NCBI RefSeq assembly: GCF_001662875.1
Contig: NZ_JPVZ01000003.1
Location: forward strand, 248,001 to 312,000
DNA length: 64,000 nt
Source of the DNA: Thalassospira tepidiphila MCCC 1A03514
Lineage (GTDB): Bacteria; Pseudomonadota; Alphaproteobacteria; Rhodospirillales; Thalassospiraceae
Direction: 5' to 3'
The notes beneath the pieces were generated by a model, which did not search any database, had not been told where the DNA came from, and saw only the letters and a list, made by a program, of their open reading frames with translations. The position numbers were made by a program, and so were the translations under genes. Within the stretch, counting starts at the first letter, position 1, and each line of letters begins with the position of its first letter. Below are positions 18,101 through 27,489 of the stretch, one piece after another.

Positions 18101-18772
18101 ATGGATTTATTTTCGACTTTCTTTAACATTCCCGTCCTGATGCAAAGCCTGCCGCAATTGATGAATGGCTTGCTTGTGACCATCGGGATCGGCGCAACCA
18201 GCATCATTGCCGGTCTGATCGGTGGCCTGTTTCTGGCCGTGCTGCGGCTCTATGCCGGGCCGGTAGTGACCGGGCTTGTGCGGGCCTATATCGATGTGTT
18301 CCGCTCGATCCCGCTTCTGGTGTTGCTGATCATTGTTTATTACGCGCTGCCCTTTGTCGGCATCAGGCTTTCGCCCTTCTTCTCGGCCGTCACCGCGTTG
18401 ACACTGGTGTCCGCGGCCTACACCGCCGAAATTTTCCGTGCGGGGATCGAAGCCATCCCGAAGGGCCAGTTTGAAGCGTCCGCAGCCCTCGGTCTGTCCA
18501 ACCGCTATATCATGACCGATATCATCCTGCCCCAGGCCATCCGCATCGTCATTCCGCCGCTGACCAATAACTGCATCAACGTTCTTAAGGACACTGCGCT
18601 CGCATCGGTTGTCGCCATGCCCGACCTGCTCAAACAGGCGACCCAGGCACAGGCCCTTTCCGCCAATCCGACGCCGCTGATCGGTGCAGCCGTGATCTAT
18701 CTGATCCTGCTTCTGCCGATGGTGCGCTATGTCGCGCATCTTGAAAAACGTTTTAGCCGCGGGAGAAGCTGA
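18101..18772 (+). CDS. Amino-acid-type ABC transporter permease
   Basis: 223 residues with five or six transmembrane helices and the HisM-type motif [16 protein letters not shown] near the N-terminus. The EAA loop ([30 protein letters not shown], within residues 125-155) contacts the ATPase. Only one permease is encoded, so the transporter would use a homodimer. The last base of its stop overlaps the ATG of the ATPase gene (TGATG). Confidence 0.88.
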   Translation: MDLFSTFFNIPVLMQSLPQLMNGLLVTIGIGATSIIAGLIGGLFLAVLRLYAGPVVTGLVRAYIDVFRSIPLLVLLIIVYYALPFVGIRLSPFFSAVTALTLVSAAYTAEIFRAGIEAIPKGQFEASAALGLSNRYIMTDIILPQAIRIVIPPLTNNCINVLKDTALASVVAMPDLLKQATQAQALSANPTPLIGAAVIYLILLLPMVRYVAHLEKRFSRGRS

Positions 18773-19512
18773 TGAAAGCGCCACTGATCAAAATTTCCAA
18801 CCTGCGCAAGACCTATGGCCAGTTCGTTGCGCTCCACGGCATCAATCTTGATATCGCGCAAGGAGAAGTCCTGTGTGTTGTCGGCCCGTCGGGCTCTGGC
18901 AAATCAACGCTTATTCGTTGCATCAACCATCTCGAACCGTTCGAGGCGGGCAGCGAAATCACCGTTGATGGCATCCCGGTGCGCCCGGGGCCTGACCTTG
19001 ATCAGGTCCGGGCCGAAGTCGGCATGGTGTTTCAGTCATTCAACCTGTTCCCGCACATGACCGTGCTGCGCAATGTCATGCTGGCCCCGATCCGGGTCCG
19101 CAAAATGTCCGAAGCGGACGCCGAAAAACGCGCGCGCGATCTGCTGGAACGTGTCGGCATTTCGGTTCAGGCCGATAAATACCCGGCCCAACTTTCCGGC
19201 GGGCAGCAACAGCGTGTGGCGATTGCCCGTGCCCTTGCCATGGAACCGCGTGTGCTTCTGTTTGACGAGCCAACCTCCGCCCTTGATCCCGAAATGGTCG
19301 GCGAGGTTCTCGACGTCATGAAAAAGCTCGCCGGGACCGGCGTCACCATGGTCGTGGTCACCCATGAAATGGGCTTTGCCCGTCAGGTCGCGGACCGTGT
19401 CCTGTTCATGGATGGCGGCGCGATTATCGAGGCCGGAACGCCCAGCGAAATTTTCGATGCGCCGAAAGAAGAACGCACAAGGAACTTCCTCCACGCCGTT
19501 CTCGACCATTAA
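18772..19512 (+). CDS. Amino-acid-type ABC transporter ATPase
   Basis: 246 residues of the GlnQ/HisP family. Walker [10 protein letters not shown] is at residues 38-46, Q-loop [16 protein letters not shown], signature [15 protein letters not shown], Walker [15 protein letters not shown] and switch histidine [10 protein letters not shown]. All catalytic residues are intact. Translationally coupled to the permease gene by a one-base overlap. It powers uptake of the ligand of the upstream binding protein. Confidence 0.92.
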   Translation: MKAPLIKISNLRKTYGQFVALHGINLDIAQGEVLCVVGPSGSGKSTLIRCINHLEPFEAGSEITVDGIPVRPGPDLDQVRAEVGMVFQSFNLFPHMTVLRNVMLAPIRVRKMSEADAEKRARDLLERVGISVQADKYPAQLSGGQQQRVAIARALAMEPRVLLFDEPTSALDPEMVGEVLDVMKKLAGTGVTMVVVTHEMGFARQVADRVLFMDGGAIIEAGTPSEIFDAPKEERTRNFLHAVLDH

Positions 19513-19545
19513 AATAAAAGACAAATCAACCGGAGGATGCCTTCA

Positions 19546-20808
19546 ATGGCAGATCAACGCACCCTTGATATGGACTATGTCCACAGCCAGTTTCCAGCCC
19601 TCGCCAATGGCTGGACCTTCTTTGACAATGCCGGCGGATCGCAAATCCTGTCCAAGGCGTTGGACCGCATCAATGCCTTCCTGATCGAGCGCAATGTGCA
19701 GATCGGTGGCTCCTACGAAGTCTCGCAAAAGGCGGCCGAAGCCCTTCTGGATGCACGAAAATCCGCCGCCCAGCTGGTCAATGCGAGCCGCCCCGAAGAA
19801 ATCATTTTCGGCGCCTCGACCACGGTATTGCTGCAAAACCTCGCGCGCGCCATGCGCAGCCAGTTCAAACCGGGTGACGAGATTGTCGTCACCATCGGCG
19901 ATCATGAAAGCAATATCGGCCCGTGGGTTGCGCTCGAGGAATTCGGGGTCAATCTGCGTTTCTGGGAACCGGATGTCAAAACCGGGCGTCTCAGCCTTGA
20001 TGGCCTCAAGGCCGCGATGAGCGACCGCACCAAACTGGTCTGCGTCACGCACGTGTCCAACATCATTGGCGAAATCAATCCGATCCGCGAATTCGCCGAT
20101 TGTGCCCACGCCAACGGTGCCAAAATCTGTATCGATGCCGTCGCCTATGCCCCGCACCGCGCGGTGGATGTTAAGGGTTTTGACGCCGACTATTATGTCT
20201 TTAGCCTCTATAAAACATACGGCCCGCATGGGGCCATGATGTATGGCAAGTATGACCTGCTGCTCGAGCTTGATACGCTGTACCATTATTTCTACGGCAA
20301 GGACAAAGTCCCCGGAAAGCTTGAAGCCGGCAACCCCAGCTATGAAATGGCCTATTCGGTCTGCGGTATTGTCGATTACCTGACGGAGTTGGGTGAGCGC
20401 GCCATGGGAGATAAGTCCGGGACGGGGACAGTGCGCGATAAAATCGTCGCCGCCTATGACGCCATCGCCGCACAGGAAAATGCCCTGACCGATCGTTTGT
20501 TGCGCTATCTGCGGGGTCGCAATGATTGCGTGATTGTCGGGCAGGATGACAACCGCGACGGCACGCGCATCCCGACCATTGCGTTCCGCTTTGATGGCCG
20601 CAATGCCGAGGACGTCTGCAAGATCATTGACCGTGAAAAGATCGCCATTCGCTTTGGTGATTTTCATTCCCGGCGTCTGGTCGAATATATGGGCCTGTCT
20701 GATAATGCTGGCGTTTTGCGTGTGTCGATGGTGCACTACAACACGATTGAACAGGTGGACCGTCTGACTGCGGCGTTTGACCGCCTGCTTGACGCGACCG
20801 ATCAATAA
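19546..20808 (+). CDS. Class V PLP-dependent enzyme, VC1184 subfamily (cysteine-desulfurase-like)
   Basis: 420 residues from ATG 19546, chosen for GGAGG 9 bases upstream (an ATG at 19537 abuts that site). Blocks match the VC1184 subfamily: FFDNAGGSQ, IGDHESNIGPW, VTHVSNIIGEINPI, DAVAYAPHRAVDV, the PLP lysine 223 in FSLYKTYGPH and KLEAGNPSYEMAY. I see no SufS/NifS-style catalytic cysteine loop, so a true cysteine desulfurase is doubtful. The function of the subfamily is not established to my knowledge. In this operon it probably acts on an amino acid released from, or converted to, the hydantoinase substrate. Confidence 0.83.
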   Translation: MADQRTLDMDYVHSQFPALANGWTFFDNAGGSQILSKALDRINAFLIERNVQIGGSYEVSQKAAEALLDARKSAAQLVNASRPEEIIFGASTTVLLQNLARAMRSQFKPGDEIVVTIGDHESNIGPWVALEEFGVNLRFWEPDVKTGRLSLDGLKAAMSDRTKLVCVTHVSNIIGEINPIREFADCAHANGAKICIDAVAYAPHRAVDVKGFDADYYVFSLYKTYGPHGAMMYGKYDLLLELDTLYHYFYGKDKVPGKLEAGNPSYEMAYSVCGIVDYLTELGERAMGDKSGTGTVRDKIVAAYDAIAAQENALTDRLLRYLRGRNDCVIVGQDDNRDGTRIPTIAFRFDGRNAEDVCKIIDREKIAIRFGDFHSRRLVEYMGLSDNAGVLRVSMVHYNTIEQVDRLTAAFDRLLDATDQ

Positions 20809-20824
20809 GGGGGCAGGCCACATC

Positions 20825-22240
20825 ATGCAGTTTGACCGCATCATCAAAAACGGCACCATCGTCACCGCCAGCGACACCTATGTTGCCGATCTTGGCATCA
20901 AGGATGGCAAGATTGCCGCCATCGCCGATGCCCTGAGCGGCGCGGATGACATCATCGATGCCACCGGACTTTATGTTATGCCCGGCGGGATCGACAGCCA
21001 CGTCCATATTGATCAGCCCTCCGGCGATGGCATCGTCATGGCCGATGATTTCGAAAGCGGCACGCGTTCGGCCGCCATCGGCGGCAATACCTCGATCCTG
21101 GCCTTCTGCATGCAGGAAAAGGGCGACAGCCTGCGTCATTCGCTCGATGTCTATCACGCCAAGGCCGATGGCAATTGCCATATTGATGTGGCCTTCCACC
21201 TGATCGTCACCGATCCGACCCCGTCGGTTCTGGGCCAGGAACTCCCGGCCCTGGTCGAGGACGGCTATACCTCCTTCAAGGTTTTCATGACCTATGAAAA
21301 CCTGCGTCTGCGCGATGATGAAATCCTCGATACCCTTGATGCCGCCAGAAATACCGGCGCACTGGTACTGGTGCATTGCGAGAACGAAGACGCCATTCGC
21401 TTCCTGATCGGCCAGCACGAGGCCGCTGGCGAATTCTCCGCCAAATCCCACGCCACGACGCGTCCGATTGCCGCCGAACGCGAAGCCACCCATCGCGCTT
21501 TGTCACTGGCCGAAATCGTCGATACCCCGATTGTGATTGTCCATGTGTCGAACCAGCAGGCGATGGAAGAAATCGAACGCGCGCGGGTGCGCGGCAGCAA
21601 GGTCGTTGGCGAAACCTGCCCGCAATATCTCATGCTGACGGCTGATGACCTTGATCAGAATGAACTCGAAGGGGCAAAATTCGTCTGTTCCCCGCCGCCA
21701 CGCGACAAGGAAAGTCAGGACGCCTGTTGGGATGGTCTGGAACGCGGGGTTTTTGATCTGTTTTCATCCGATCATTGCCCGTTCCGCTTTAACGACCCGG
21801 AAGGCAAGCTCAATGAAAAGGGCAAGAAAAGCTTCCGCTGGATCCCCAATGGCATCCCCGGTGTGGCGACGCGTCTGCCGATCCTGTTTTCCGAAGGTGT
21901 TCAAAAGGGCCGCATCGACCTCAACCGCTTTGTGGCACTCACCGCCACCAATCACGCCAAGCTGTATGGCATGTACCCGCAAAAGGGCACCATCGCGATT
22001 GGATCGGACGCCGACCTGGCCCTTTGGGACCCCAATAAAAACGTCACCATCACCAACGACATCCTGCAACAGGGCTGCGACTACAGCCCCTATGAAGGCC
22101 TCGAGGTCAAAGGCTGGCCCGTCCACACCATCGTGCGCGGCAAAACCGTGGTCAAGGACGGCGAAGTGACAGGGCAAAAGGGCGATGGCAAATACTTGGC
22201 CCGCCAGAAATCAAATCTGGTGACCTCAAAGCCGGTCTGA
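20825..22240 (+). CDS. D-hydantoinase / dihydropyrimidinase-like cyclic amidase
   Basis: 471 residues from ATG 20825, after an AGGGGG run; the longer frame from 20777 overlaps the previous gene. A complete amidohydrolase active site is visible: HxH at 59 and 61 (DSHVHID), the carboxylated lysine 152 (TSFKVFMTYEN), His184, His240 and Asp316 (FSSDHCP). Such enzymes open five- or six-membered cyclic ureides (hydantoins, dihydropyrimidines). The partner carbamoylase or ureidopropionase usually seen is absent from the operon. With the importer and the class V PLP enzyme it suggests catabolism of an imported hydantoin-like compound. Last gene of the operon. Confidence 0.87.
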   Translation: MQFDRIIKNGTIVTASDTYVADLGIKDGKIAAIADALSGADDIIDATGLYVMPGGIDSHVHIDQPSGDGIVMADDFESGTRSAAIGGNTSILAFCMQEKGDSLRHSLDVYHAKADGNCHIDVAFHLIVTDPTPSVLGQELPALVEDGYTSFKVFMTYENLRLRDDEILDTLDAARNTGALVLVHCENEDAIRFLIGQHEAAGEFSAKSHATTRPIAAEREATHRALSLAEIVDTPIVIVHVSNQQAMEEIERARVRGSKVVGETCPQYLMLTADDLDQNELEGAKFVCSPPPRDKESQDACWDGLERGVFDLFSSDHCPFRFNDPEGKLNEKGKKSFRWIPNGIPGVATRLPILFSEGVQKGRIDLNRFVALTATNHAKLYGMYPQKGTIAIGSDADLALWDPNKNVTITNDILQQGCDYSPYEGLEVKGWPVHTIVRGKTVVKDGEVTGQKGDGKYLARQKSNLVTSKPV

Positions 22241-22273
22241 TCAGACCGGCGCAACCCACGGCCACCCCGCACC

Positions 22274-22297
22274 GTCATTCCCGCGCAGGCGGGAATC
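22274..22297. repeat. Dispersed palindromic repeat, copy A
   Basis: A 24-base sequence whose core ATTCCCGC (22277-22284) pairs with GCGGGAAT (22289-22296) around a 4-base loop. It is the exact reverse complement of 53778-53801. Such GGGAAT-type palindromes are common dispersed extragenic elements. It also sits at the left edge of the defence island. Confidence 0.8.
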
Positions 22298-22341
22298 TCG
22301 AGCCGCACAACGCAACATTGGGGGCAGGGCAAGGCCCACAA

Positions 22342-22383
22342 ACGAAAGGCAGCGCAATAATCAGCGCTGCCTTTCGTTTTTTT
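22342..22383. terminator. Strong terminator between hydantoinase operon and toxin-antitoxin genes
   Basis: A perfect 14-base stem pairs 22342-22355 (ACGAAAGGCAGCGC) with 22364-22377, loop AATAATCA, followed by six Ts. It ends the rightward operon, and its stem also starts with an A-rich flank on the other strand, where the leftward antitoxin transcript arrives. Confidence 0.9.
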
Positions 22384-22436
22384 GTCACACGTTCAAGCAT
22401 CACATCATCACGATGCCGATGTTTGCGCAACAGGGC

Positions 22437-22733
22437 TCAAGCATCAGCAAGCGCGCGTCGCACCGCTTCCGGCTCTTTCTCGATCACCTTAAGAAGGACA
22501 CGCGATGGCTCATCCATATTCGACCGGCCTTGTTCCCAATCGCGAATACGCCCATAGGAAAACCCATAGGTTTCCGCAAACGCCTTTTGGGTTAGCCCCT
22601 GCTTCTTGCGAATGCTTTTGACATCCACTTTTTCAGGGATATGGATAATGAACGCATCGGCGGGGGCCTTGCCTTCTGCCAAGGCCAATGCTTCCTGTGC
22701 GCCCTGAAGAATTCTTGATCCAGCTTTGCTCAT
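22437..22733 (-). CDS. XRE-family helix-turn-helix antitoxin
   Basis: 98 residues. After a short N-terminal helix ([17 protein letters not shown]) the HTH reads [33 protein letters not shown] and ends in [20 protein letters not shown], typical for HigA/RelB-like XRE antitoxins. It follows the toxin gene with overlapping stop and start (22730-22733), so the order is toxin first, as in higBA. It should bind its own promoter together with the toxin and neutralise it. Confidence 0.85.
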   Translation of the reverse strand: MSKAGSRILQGAQEALALAEGKAPADAFIIHIPEKVDVKSIRKKQGLTQKAFAETYGFSYGRIRDWEQGRSNMDEPSRVLLKVIEKEPEAVRRALADA

Positions 22734-23104
22734 GTGCGCTTCCTCGCTTTCTCGGCTTCTTCCCTGACCATCTTGCGCCAGGCTGATGGCAGGGCCGTCA
22801 GAATTTTTCTCAGTTCATTTTTGTCTGATGCGGAAAGGTTCGCCTGATTGCTCTTGCTGTATATATCAAACAGGAAAACCGGTATGTCATCGGCTGCGAA
22901 AAACGTGATCACGCGATAACCGCCACTCTTTCCGCCGCCTTGTTTGGCAATGCGGACCTTTCTGGCGCCGCCCGTGCCCGCGATGATGTCTCCGGCATCA
23001 GGGTTCCTTGCCAGAAAATCCACAATGCTTTTCCTCTCGGCGTCCGAGACATGCTCGTCCTTTGCCGAGGCCAGAAAAGCCGGAGTTTCAATCACCGTGT
23101 GCAT
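22730..23104 (-). CDS. RelE/HigB-superfamily toxin
   Basis: 124 residues. The pattern [21 protein letters not shown], then [36 protein letters not shown] and [26 protein letters not shown], is the compact RelE/HigB2 fold of ribosome-dependent mRNA interferases. The conserved basic cluster (R-K-V-R and the KSGGYRV strand) and the aromatic/acid residues on the last strand are present. It overlaps the downstream XRE antitoxin gene by 4 bases. It lies at the left side of the defence island; it may stabilise the island or act as abortive defence. Confidence 0.83.
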   Translation of the reverse strand: MHTVIETPAFLASAKDEHVSDAERKSIVDFLARNPDAGDIIAGTGGARKVRIAKQGGGKSGGYRVITFFAADDIPVFLFDIYSKSNQANLSASDKNELRKILTALPSAWRKMVREEAEKARKRT

Positions 23105-23206
23105 AGAACAAATATGCGGAAATTCCGCAGTTTGTCAAGTTTGAGTTCCGTGCTTTTTCGAATCGGAAAAAAGGGAACTGCCCCCTTTTTTACCTTTTAT
23201 TGTGTA

Positions 23207-25024
23207 TTACTGTTCTGGAATTAGCAATACACATGGGTCTACTTCGGGAGTGAGGATTGTAGTTCGTTGGCGTCCTCGCGTGATGCTCACTCGAAAATTC
23301 TGACGGCAGCTCGCATCGACTTTGGTGCGATCATTAAAGCGTACAATACGGTCGAGATTTGCTACGATCTTTAGTCGGGAGATATTAGGCCAGCCCTCGA
23401 AAATGATTACTTCGTCAAATTGCTTGCCCTTGGCTTTGTGCATATTCATGACAACGACGCCGGTCTCTGGTTTGGCGCTGCTAGCAAAGTGTTCTTGAAC
23501 GAACGCTTGCTGAACAATCAGGGACGCATTTGCATAGGAACCGTTGTCACGCCAGTCTTGTGTAAGGTCCTCGCGAAGTTGAGTGCCTCGTTCTAGTAAT
23601 CTAATGTTCCGAACTTCTTTAGCTATCTCCGTAAGACGCTTGCATTTTCCGTTTTCCAGTACTGCTCTTACAGTTTGCCAATCTTGGTTAGGCTCACCTG
23701 TCCGCAGCTTAGCACATGCGGTATCATACACTTCGAAGGTTGCATGCAGGATGCTTTTACCCGGAGGTTTTTTCCCGGAGTTAATAGCTGAACACCATTT
23801 ATCATAAGCTTTGCGTATGCGAGCAGCCTCGTCCAGCGCAGTTTTGGTCGGTTTGTCTCCGCCCTTTCCCTGATAGTAACTGCACATAAGACTGATAAAT
23901 GTGTCCAAGCGTGAGGCTGAGTCGGGTTGTAGAATATGTGCAATAATTCCAGAGCCTAGAATAGCTGCAGCCATCTCAATCATTGCGGTATGGTTGATGG
24001 CTGGCATTCCTGCAGGGGGGGCTCGAAACTTGTCAGATACAAGGCGTGTCATCTTTTTTGTGGGAACGAGTATTGCTAGCGACCAGTCTTGCTTTCCACT
24101 CTTTGCTAGACGCTTTCTGGCTGCATAGGTGCTAGTGATTAGGGTCGTAAACGCTTGGTTAGGATTTGAGTCGAAATATTTTACTTCGATACCTTCATAG
24201 TTTTCTTGATCGAAAGTGCCTTTAAGAATGGCGTTGCCAAACTTGGCAATATCAGTCCCAGCACTGCGGTGATTGGTATCACTAAAATCAATCTCTGTGG
24301 GGGTGAACGCCTTACGAAAATGATCAAGACGGTCTGGATCTGCGCCAATAAAGTCGAAGATGCGCTGCTCTGGATCAGCTAGAGCGATTAGTCTCGAGTA
24401 TCGGCCGAGTGCTTGGACGACGTTCCATTGCTCCGCATTTGTATCTTGAAACTCGTCGAGTACGACGGCGGGGTGCATGGTCGCAAGAAGCTGCCTGAGT
24501 CTTTGACTTGAGTGAAGCAGTGAACTTACGAATGGAGCGAAGAGGTCGAAGCAAACTCTGCCTTCATCTGCTGCGAGTCGACACCTTTCAGCATTTTCAG
24601 CGTCCTTTTTTTCTTTCTTCTTTTCATCTGATAATTTGCTGTCCGGCTCGAATTGGCTCCTTGTTGAAGATAGAGCAATCGCTTCTTCAGGTGGTGTCAG
24701 AATGTCTAGCTTTCGGGGTAACCCTAATAGGTAGCCGTGCGCTTTAAGAATACGCCAGAAAAAGGAGTGGTAGGTTTCGACCTCGATATGTCGCTTGATG
24801 TTGTCGGAAATACTCTTTTCTTCCTCAATCGCTTCGATTACGCGAGCAATCGTGGCCCGAGCGAAGCTCAGAAAAAGAACCTTTTGCTGAGGTCGAAGAT
24901 TGTAATCGGCAATTTGAGCTGCCTTCAGGATTGATATTGTTGTTTTACCAGAGCCTGGTCCACCAGTGACGAGCAAGTGTCCGTCGCTACTTATCACTTC
25001 GTGCTGTTTCTCAGTTGGCTCCAT
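23207..25024 (-). CDS. gajB: Gabija defence protein GajB, UvrD/Rep-like helicase
   Basis: 605 residues of superfamily 1 helicase type. Walker A is GGPGSGKTT (21-29), Walker B is LDEFQDT (189-195), motif III-like ALADPEQRIFDFIGA follows, then SDTNHRS and the late VVVMNMHKAKGKQFDEVIIFEGW and RVSITRGRQRTTIL (motifs V-VI). The chain is longer than the Bacillus GajB I remember (about 500), with an insert rich in Lys/Glu around 128-150. Its ATG overlaps the gajA stop by 14 bases. In Gabija, GajB senses DNA termini and assists the GajA nuclease during phage attack. Codon use is AT-richer than the flanking metabolic genes, indicating transfer. Confidence 0.8.
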   Translation of the reverse strand: MEPTEKQHEVISSDGHLLVTGGPGSGKTTISILKAAQIADYNLRPQQKVLFLSFARATIARVIEAIEEEKSISDNIKRHIEVETYHSFFWRILKAHGYLLGLPRKLDILTPPEEAIALSSTRSQFEPDSKLSDEKKKEKKDAENAERCRLAADEGRVCFDLFAPFVSSLLHSSQRLRQLLATMHPAVVLDEFQDTNAEQWNVVQALGRYSRLIALADPEQRIFDFIGADPDRLDHFRKAFTPTEIDFSDTNHRSAGTDIAKFGNAILKGTFDQENYEGIEVKYFDSNPNQAFTTLITSTYAARKRLAKSGKQDWSLAILVPTKKMTRLVSDKFRAPPAGMPAINHTAMIEMAAAILGSGIIAHILQPDSASRLDTFISLMCSYYQGKGGDKPTKTALDEAARIRKAYDKWCSAINSGKKPPGKSILHATFEVYDTACAKLRTGEPNQDWQTVRAVLENGKCKRLTEIAKEVRNIRLLERGTQLREDLTQDWRDNGSYANASLIVQQAFVQEHFASSAKPETGVVVMNMHKAKGKQFDEVIIFEGWPNISRLKIVANLDRIVRFNDRTKVDASCRQNFRVSITRGRQRTTILTPEVDPCVLLIPEQ

Positions 25025-26870
25025 CGGCTATAGCCTCTGGCTTTGCTTCATTTGCGGCGTTAGGTGCTTCTATGTCTATAGTTGGATCGCAAATTCGCAT
25101 CAGCGCTTTACAAGCTTCGCGCAACCATTCAGGAGTTTCTTCCTCAGAGCATTGCGCAAGAAAGTCTGCAAGACCCCAATTTCCCTTTGACCAAGCGAAA
25201 TATTCGGAAAGTGCTTGTCGTGCATTTGCAATCGGATCAGGGTGCTTTTGGCTTAGGTGAGGGGGCCACTCCAAACTACCAGCGAACCTCTCAAGAGCGG
25301 CGTTGGTGGTTTCATTTAGCACAAGGTCTTCTATTCCGTGTTGGTTATGCATAAGAAGAAGTTCGACCTCTGATTTGATAGTCGCTTCATCATCAGGCGA
25401 TTGGCGGTCGCATAAAGCGAAAGTCGATTTCCCAAGTGATTTAAAAAGCTTGGCCATACTGGCAATTTTAGAGTCACTGCCTGCGTTCAAAGTGCTTATG
25501 CCAAGTGCTTCGAGTGATTTGTATGTGTCTGGGTTTAACTCCGCCAAACGCCTACAAACAACGGGGAACGCTGTTGTTTCTGTTTCGCCTTCAGCAATAA
25601 GAACGCGGCGAGACAGGAGCCCCTCACAAAACCTCGTTCTGAAGTCTTGCCGATAGGCTTTCAGTTTCATGTTGTTGGGTAGACTGATCGGTTTTCGGGA
25701 CAAGGTCCCCGATGAGTCTCGACCTAGAACAACTGTCTCTTCTATCGGAAATTCTTCAAGAACATATGGTGAGTGAGACGTGAAAATTGCTTGAGAAGCA
25801 AGGGAGCGAACTTCATGCACAATGCGTTTTTGTGCATATGGTGGAATTGCTGTTTCAGGTTCTTCCATCGCGAAAATCACGTTTTGCTTGGTTTCAGCAA
25901 TCTGTGACAACATCGCAAGCACCAGCATATTGATTGTGCCCGTACCCTGTCTATAAAACGGTGCAGCGTGGTCGCTATCGCCTGTAGCAATGAACGCTGT
26001 AATAACTTTACGGAGATGCTCGCGGGTAAGGTTGGTTATCTTGAGGTGTGGTTCGACACCCCACTCTCTAGGCACATATTTCTTGAGTGCAGTATTGATG
26101 CTCTTGAGGACTCCCGAGAGACCTACGTCTGGGTCTTCTGCGACGGTAAACTTTGTCAATTCACCAATGGTATCTTCCCACATCTGAGGCCGGATTTCCT
26201 GAAGCCTAAGGATGATGTCTAGTAGACTGCCTCGCTCCAGACTCAGGGCGCGGCTCCCGGTGCGTAAAGAGCGTAGGTAAAGGAATCCACATACCTGCTT
26301 GTCTCTCTTGCGGAACTCAACCGGATTGCCCCCGTCGCTGAGGGTGCGTGTGAAGTAAGTCTTGCCCTGAAAGTCGTCTTCCTCAGAATCATACCAGCCA
26401 CGAAACGTTACTCTTAGCGCTTCAATTATATGATCCGGATCAATTCCCGCAGGGTTGGCTTCATCGTAAAACTTGTCTTCGTTCTCGTTCCAAAATTCGA
26501 CATAATCACCGAAGCGTGCCTTCTGATCCTCAGATAGCTCAGCTATCGTAACTTCGATTTCGATGCGTGGACTTTCGACATTGTCAATGTCGGTATCATC
26601 GGTGACAGCCACAGCTTTCTGTGCTTGCCCATCTGCTGAGGTGTTCGTATCATCTGATGTTTTAGATGAATACTGCCCTTGATGAAAATCATGTTCGTCG
26701 ATAGGAGGAAAGCGGTTAAGGCGGTCTGGGCCCAGAGCCAAGTCTAAGGCTTCCAGTATGGAGGTTTTGCCGGTGTTATTGTCACCTATTAGAACAGCAT
26801 GGGCTGGAATCAATAAGCTCGCGGCTTTGATTCCCCGAAAATGACTGATGTTTACGCGACACGCTCTCAT
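25011..26870 (-). CDS. gajA: Gabija defence protein GajA, OLD-family ATPase-TOPRIM nuclease
   Basis: 619 residues. The ABC-type ATPase half has Walker A GDNNTGKTS (29-37), a signature region RQGTGTINMLVLAML (308-321), Walker B with double glutamate VIFAMEEPE (331-339) and H-loop TSHSP (364-368). The TOPRIM half begins near 420 with the catalytic glutamate in LIAEGETE (E427) and acidic residues in ALCDRQSPDDE (485-495). The acidic insert at 70-150 is unusual. Association with a UvrD-like helicase makes it a class 2 OLD protein, i.e. GajA, a nucleotide-regulated nicking endonuclease. First gene of the pair; atypically AT-rich. Confidence 0.82.
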   Translation of the reverse strand: MRACRVNISHFRGIKAASLLIPAHAVLIGDNNTGKTSILEALDLALGPDRLNRFPPIDEHDFHQGQYSSKTSDDTNTSADGQAQKAVAVTDDTDIDNVESPRIEIEVTIAELSEDQKARFGDYVEFWNENEDKFYDEANPAGIDPDHIIEALRVTFRGWYDSEEDDFQGKTYFTRTLSDGGNPVEFRKRDKQVCGFLYLRSLRTGSRALSLERGSLLDIILRLQEIRPQMWEDTIGELTKFTVAEDPDVGLSGVLKSINTALKKYVPREWGVEPHLKITNLTREHLRKVITAFIATGDSDHAAPFYRQGTGTINMLVLAMLSQIAETKQNVIFAMEEPETAIPPYAQKRIVHEVRSLASQAIFTSHSPYVLEEFPIEETVVLGRDSSGTLSRKPISLPNNMKLKAYRQDFRTRFCEGLLSRRVLIAEGETETTAFPVVCRRLAELNPDTYKSLEALGISTLNAGSDSKIASMAKLFKSLGKSTFALCDRQSPDDEATIKSEVELLLMHNQHGIEDLVLNETTNAALERFAGSLEWPPHLSQKHPDPIANARQALSEYFAWSKGNWGLADFLAQCSEEETPEWLREACKALMRICDPTIDIEAPNAANEAKPEAIADGAN

Positions 26871-27071
26871 GTGCTTTCATCCATACCTGCTTTGATCGCC
26901 CAACTTTGCGGGGTGCAGTATGGAAGGTCCACATCTATGAAGAATAGCTAACCTAAGCAAAAGTAGTGTTGCAGTGCAGTTCTTGTAGAACTTGATAAGT
27001 TCGAAAACTGCCCTCGTAAAATGGTTGGCCTAAAAGTTAGAGTTTCTGCAACTGCCTTGCGATATCAGTCT

Positions 27072-27134
27072 TCATAGATACTTCACCGGATGCTGAAGCT
27101 TAACCCCTTCATAGCGGTCCACGTTACATCGGCA
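27072..27134 (-). pseudogene. Remnant of the 3' end of a D-2-hydroxyglutarate-dehydrogenase-type gene
   Basis: Reading leftward, the segment encodes CRCNVDRYEGVKLQHPVKYL then a stop. It aligns with CRCQVDRYEGVKPQHPVEYL at the C-terminus of the intact dehydrogenase gene whose 3' end is at 27490, about 400 bases away. Identity is lost upstream of the first Cys. It is too diverged to be a fresh duplication and lies exactly where AT-rich island DNA meets the normal chromosome. It is most simply a scar left by recombination with DNA from a related strain. Confidence 0.75.
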
Positions 27135-27160
27135 GGCCGGTTGAATTCCAAACTCAGCAC

Positions 27161-27481
27161 TTACGCGGACGCGCCAACAACCAGATCAAACACCACCAAC
27201 CCGGCCACGCCACCTTCCAGCAGCCCAACCAACTGCCCACCCAAGGCTTTATGCTCTGGATGTTTCAGATAGGCATCTCGTGCTGCCGCATCGTCAAAAT
27301 CAATTGAAAATCCGTGGCGGAAGCCTTGTTCAAGCCCCTCCGGGCTGACCGAAACGCCGCCATCAAAGCCGCGCATGCCGGGGATATGGCTTTTGAGGTC
27401 TGCCAGCTTGGCAAACAGGCTGTCGATTTCGGCCTTTGTAACCTCGGCCTTGAATTTGGTCAGTACGATGTGACGGATCAT
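27161..27481 (-). CDS. Dabb (stress-responsive A/B barrel) domain protein
   Basis: 106 residues forming one dimeric alpha/beta-barrel domain: MIRHIVLTKFKAEVTKAEIDSLF, IPGMRGFDGGVSVSPEGLEQGFRHGFSIDF, RDAYLKHPEHKALGGQL. Small Dabb proteins act as dimeric ligand-binding or lyase/cyclase-like proteins; many are of unknown function. It is 8 bases downstream of the large dehydrogenase gene and so probably co-transcribed. The stop lies about 26 bases before the remnant of the dehydrogenase 3' end. Confidence 0.85.
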   Translation of the reverse strand: MIRHIVLTKFKAEVTKAEIDSLFAKLADLKSHIPGMRGFDGGVSVSPEGLEQGFRHGFSIDFDDAAARDAYLKHPEHKALGGQLVGLLEGGVAGLVVFDLVVGASA

Positions 27482-27489
27482 GGGGTTTC

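Noticed and set aside
19546..20808. True cysteine desulfurase (SufS/CsdA) for Fe-S cluster assembly
   Set aside because: No suf or isc partners nearby, no recognisable catalytic cysteine loop, and the sequence blocks match the VC1184 subfamily in a catabolic operon.
19543..20877. Minus-strand open frame of 444 codons opposite the class V PLP gene
   Set aside because: Shadow of a gene with clear PLP motifs and operon spacing on the plus strand.
22300..27150. Prophage or integrative element carrying the Gabija genes
   Set aside because: I find no integrase, no phage structural genes, no attachment-site repeats and no tRNA at the edges. Homologous recombination explains the scar better.
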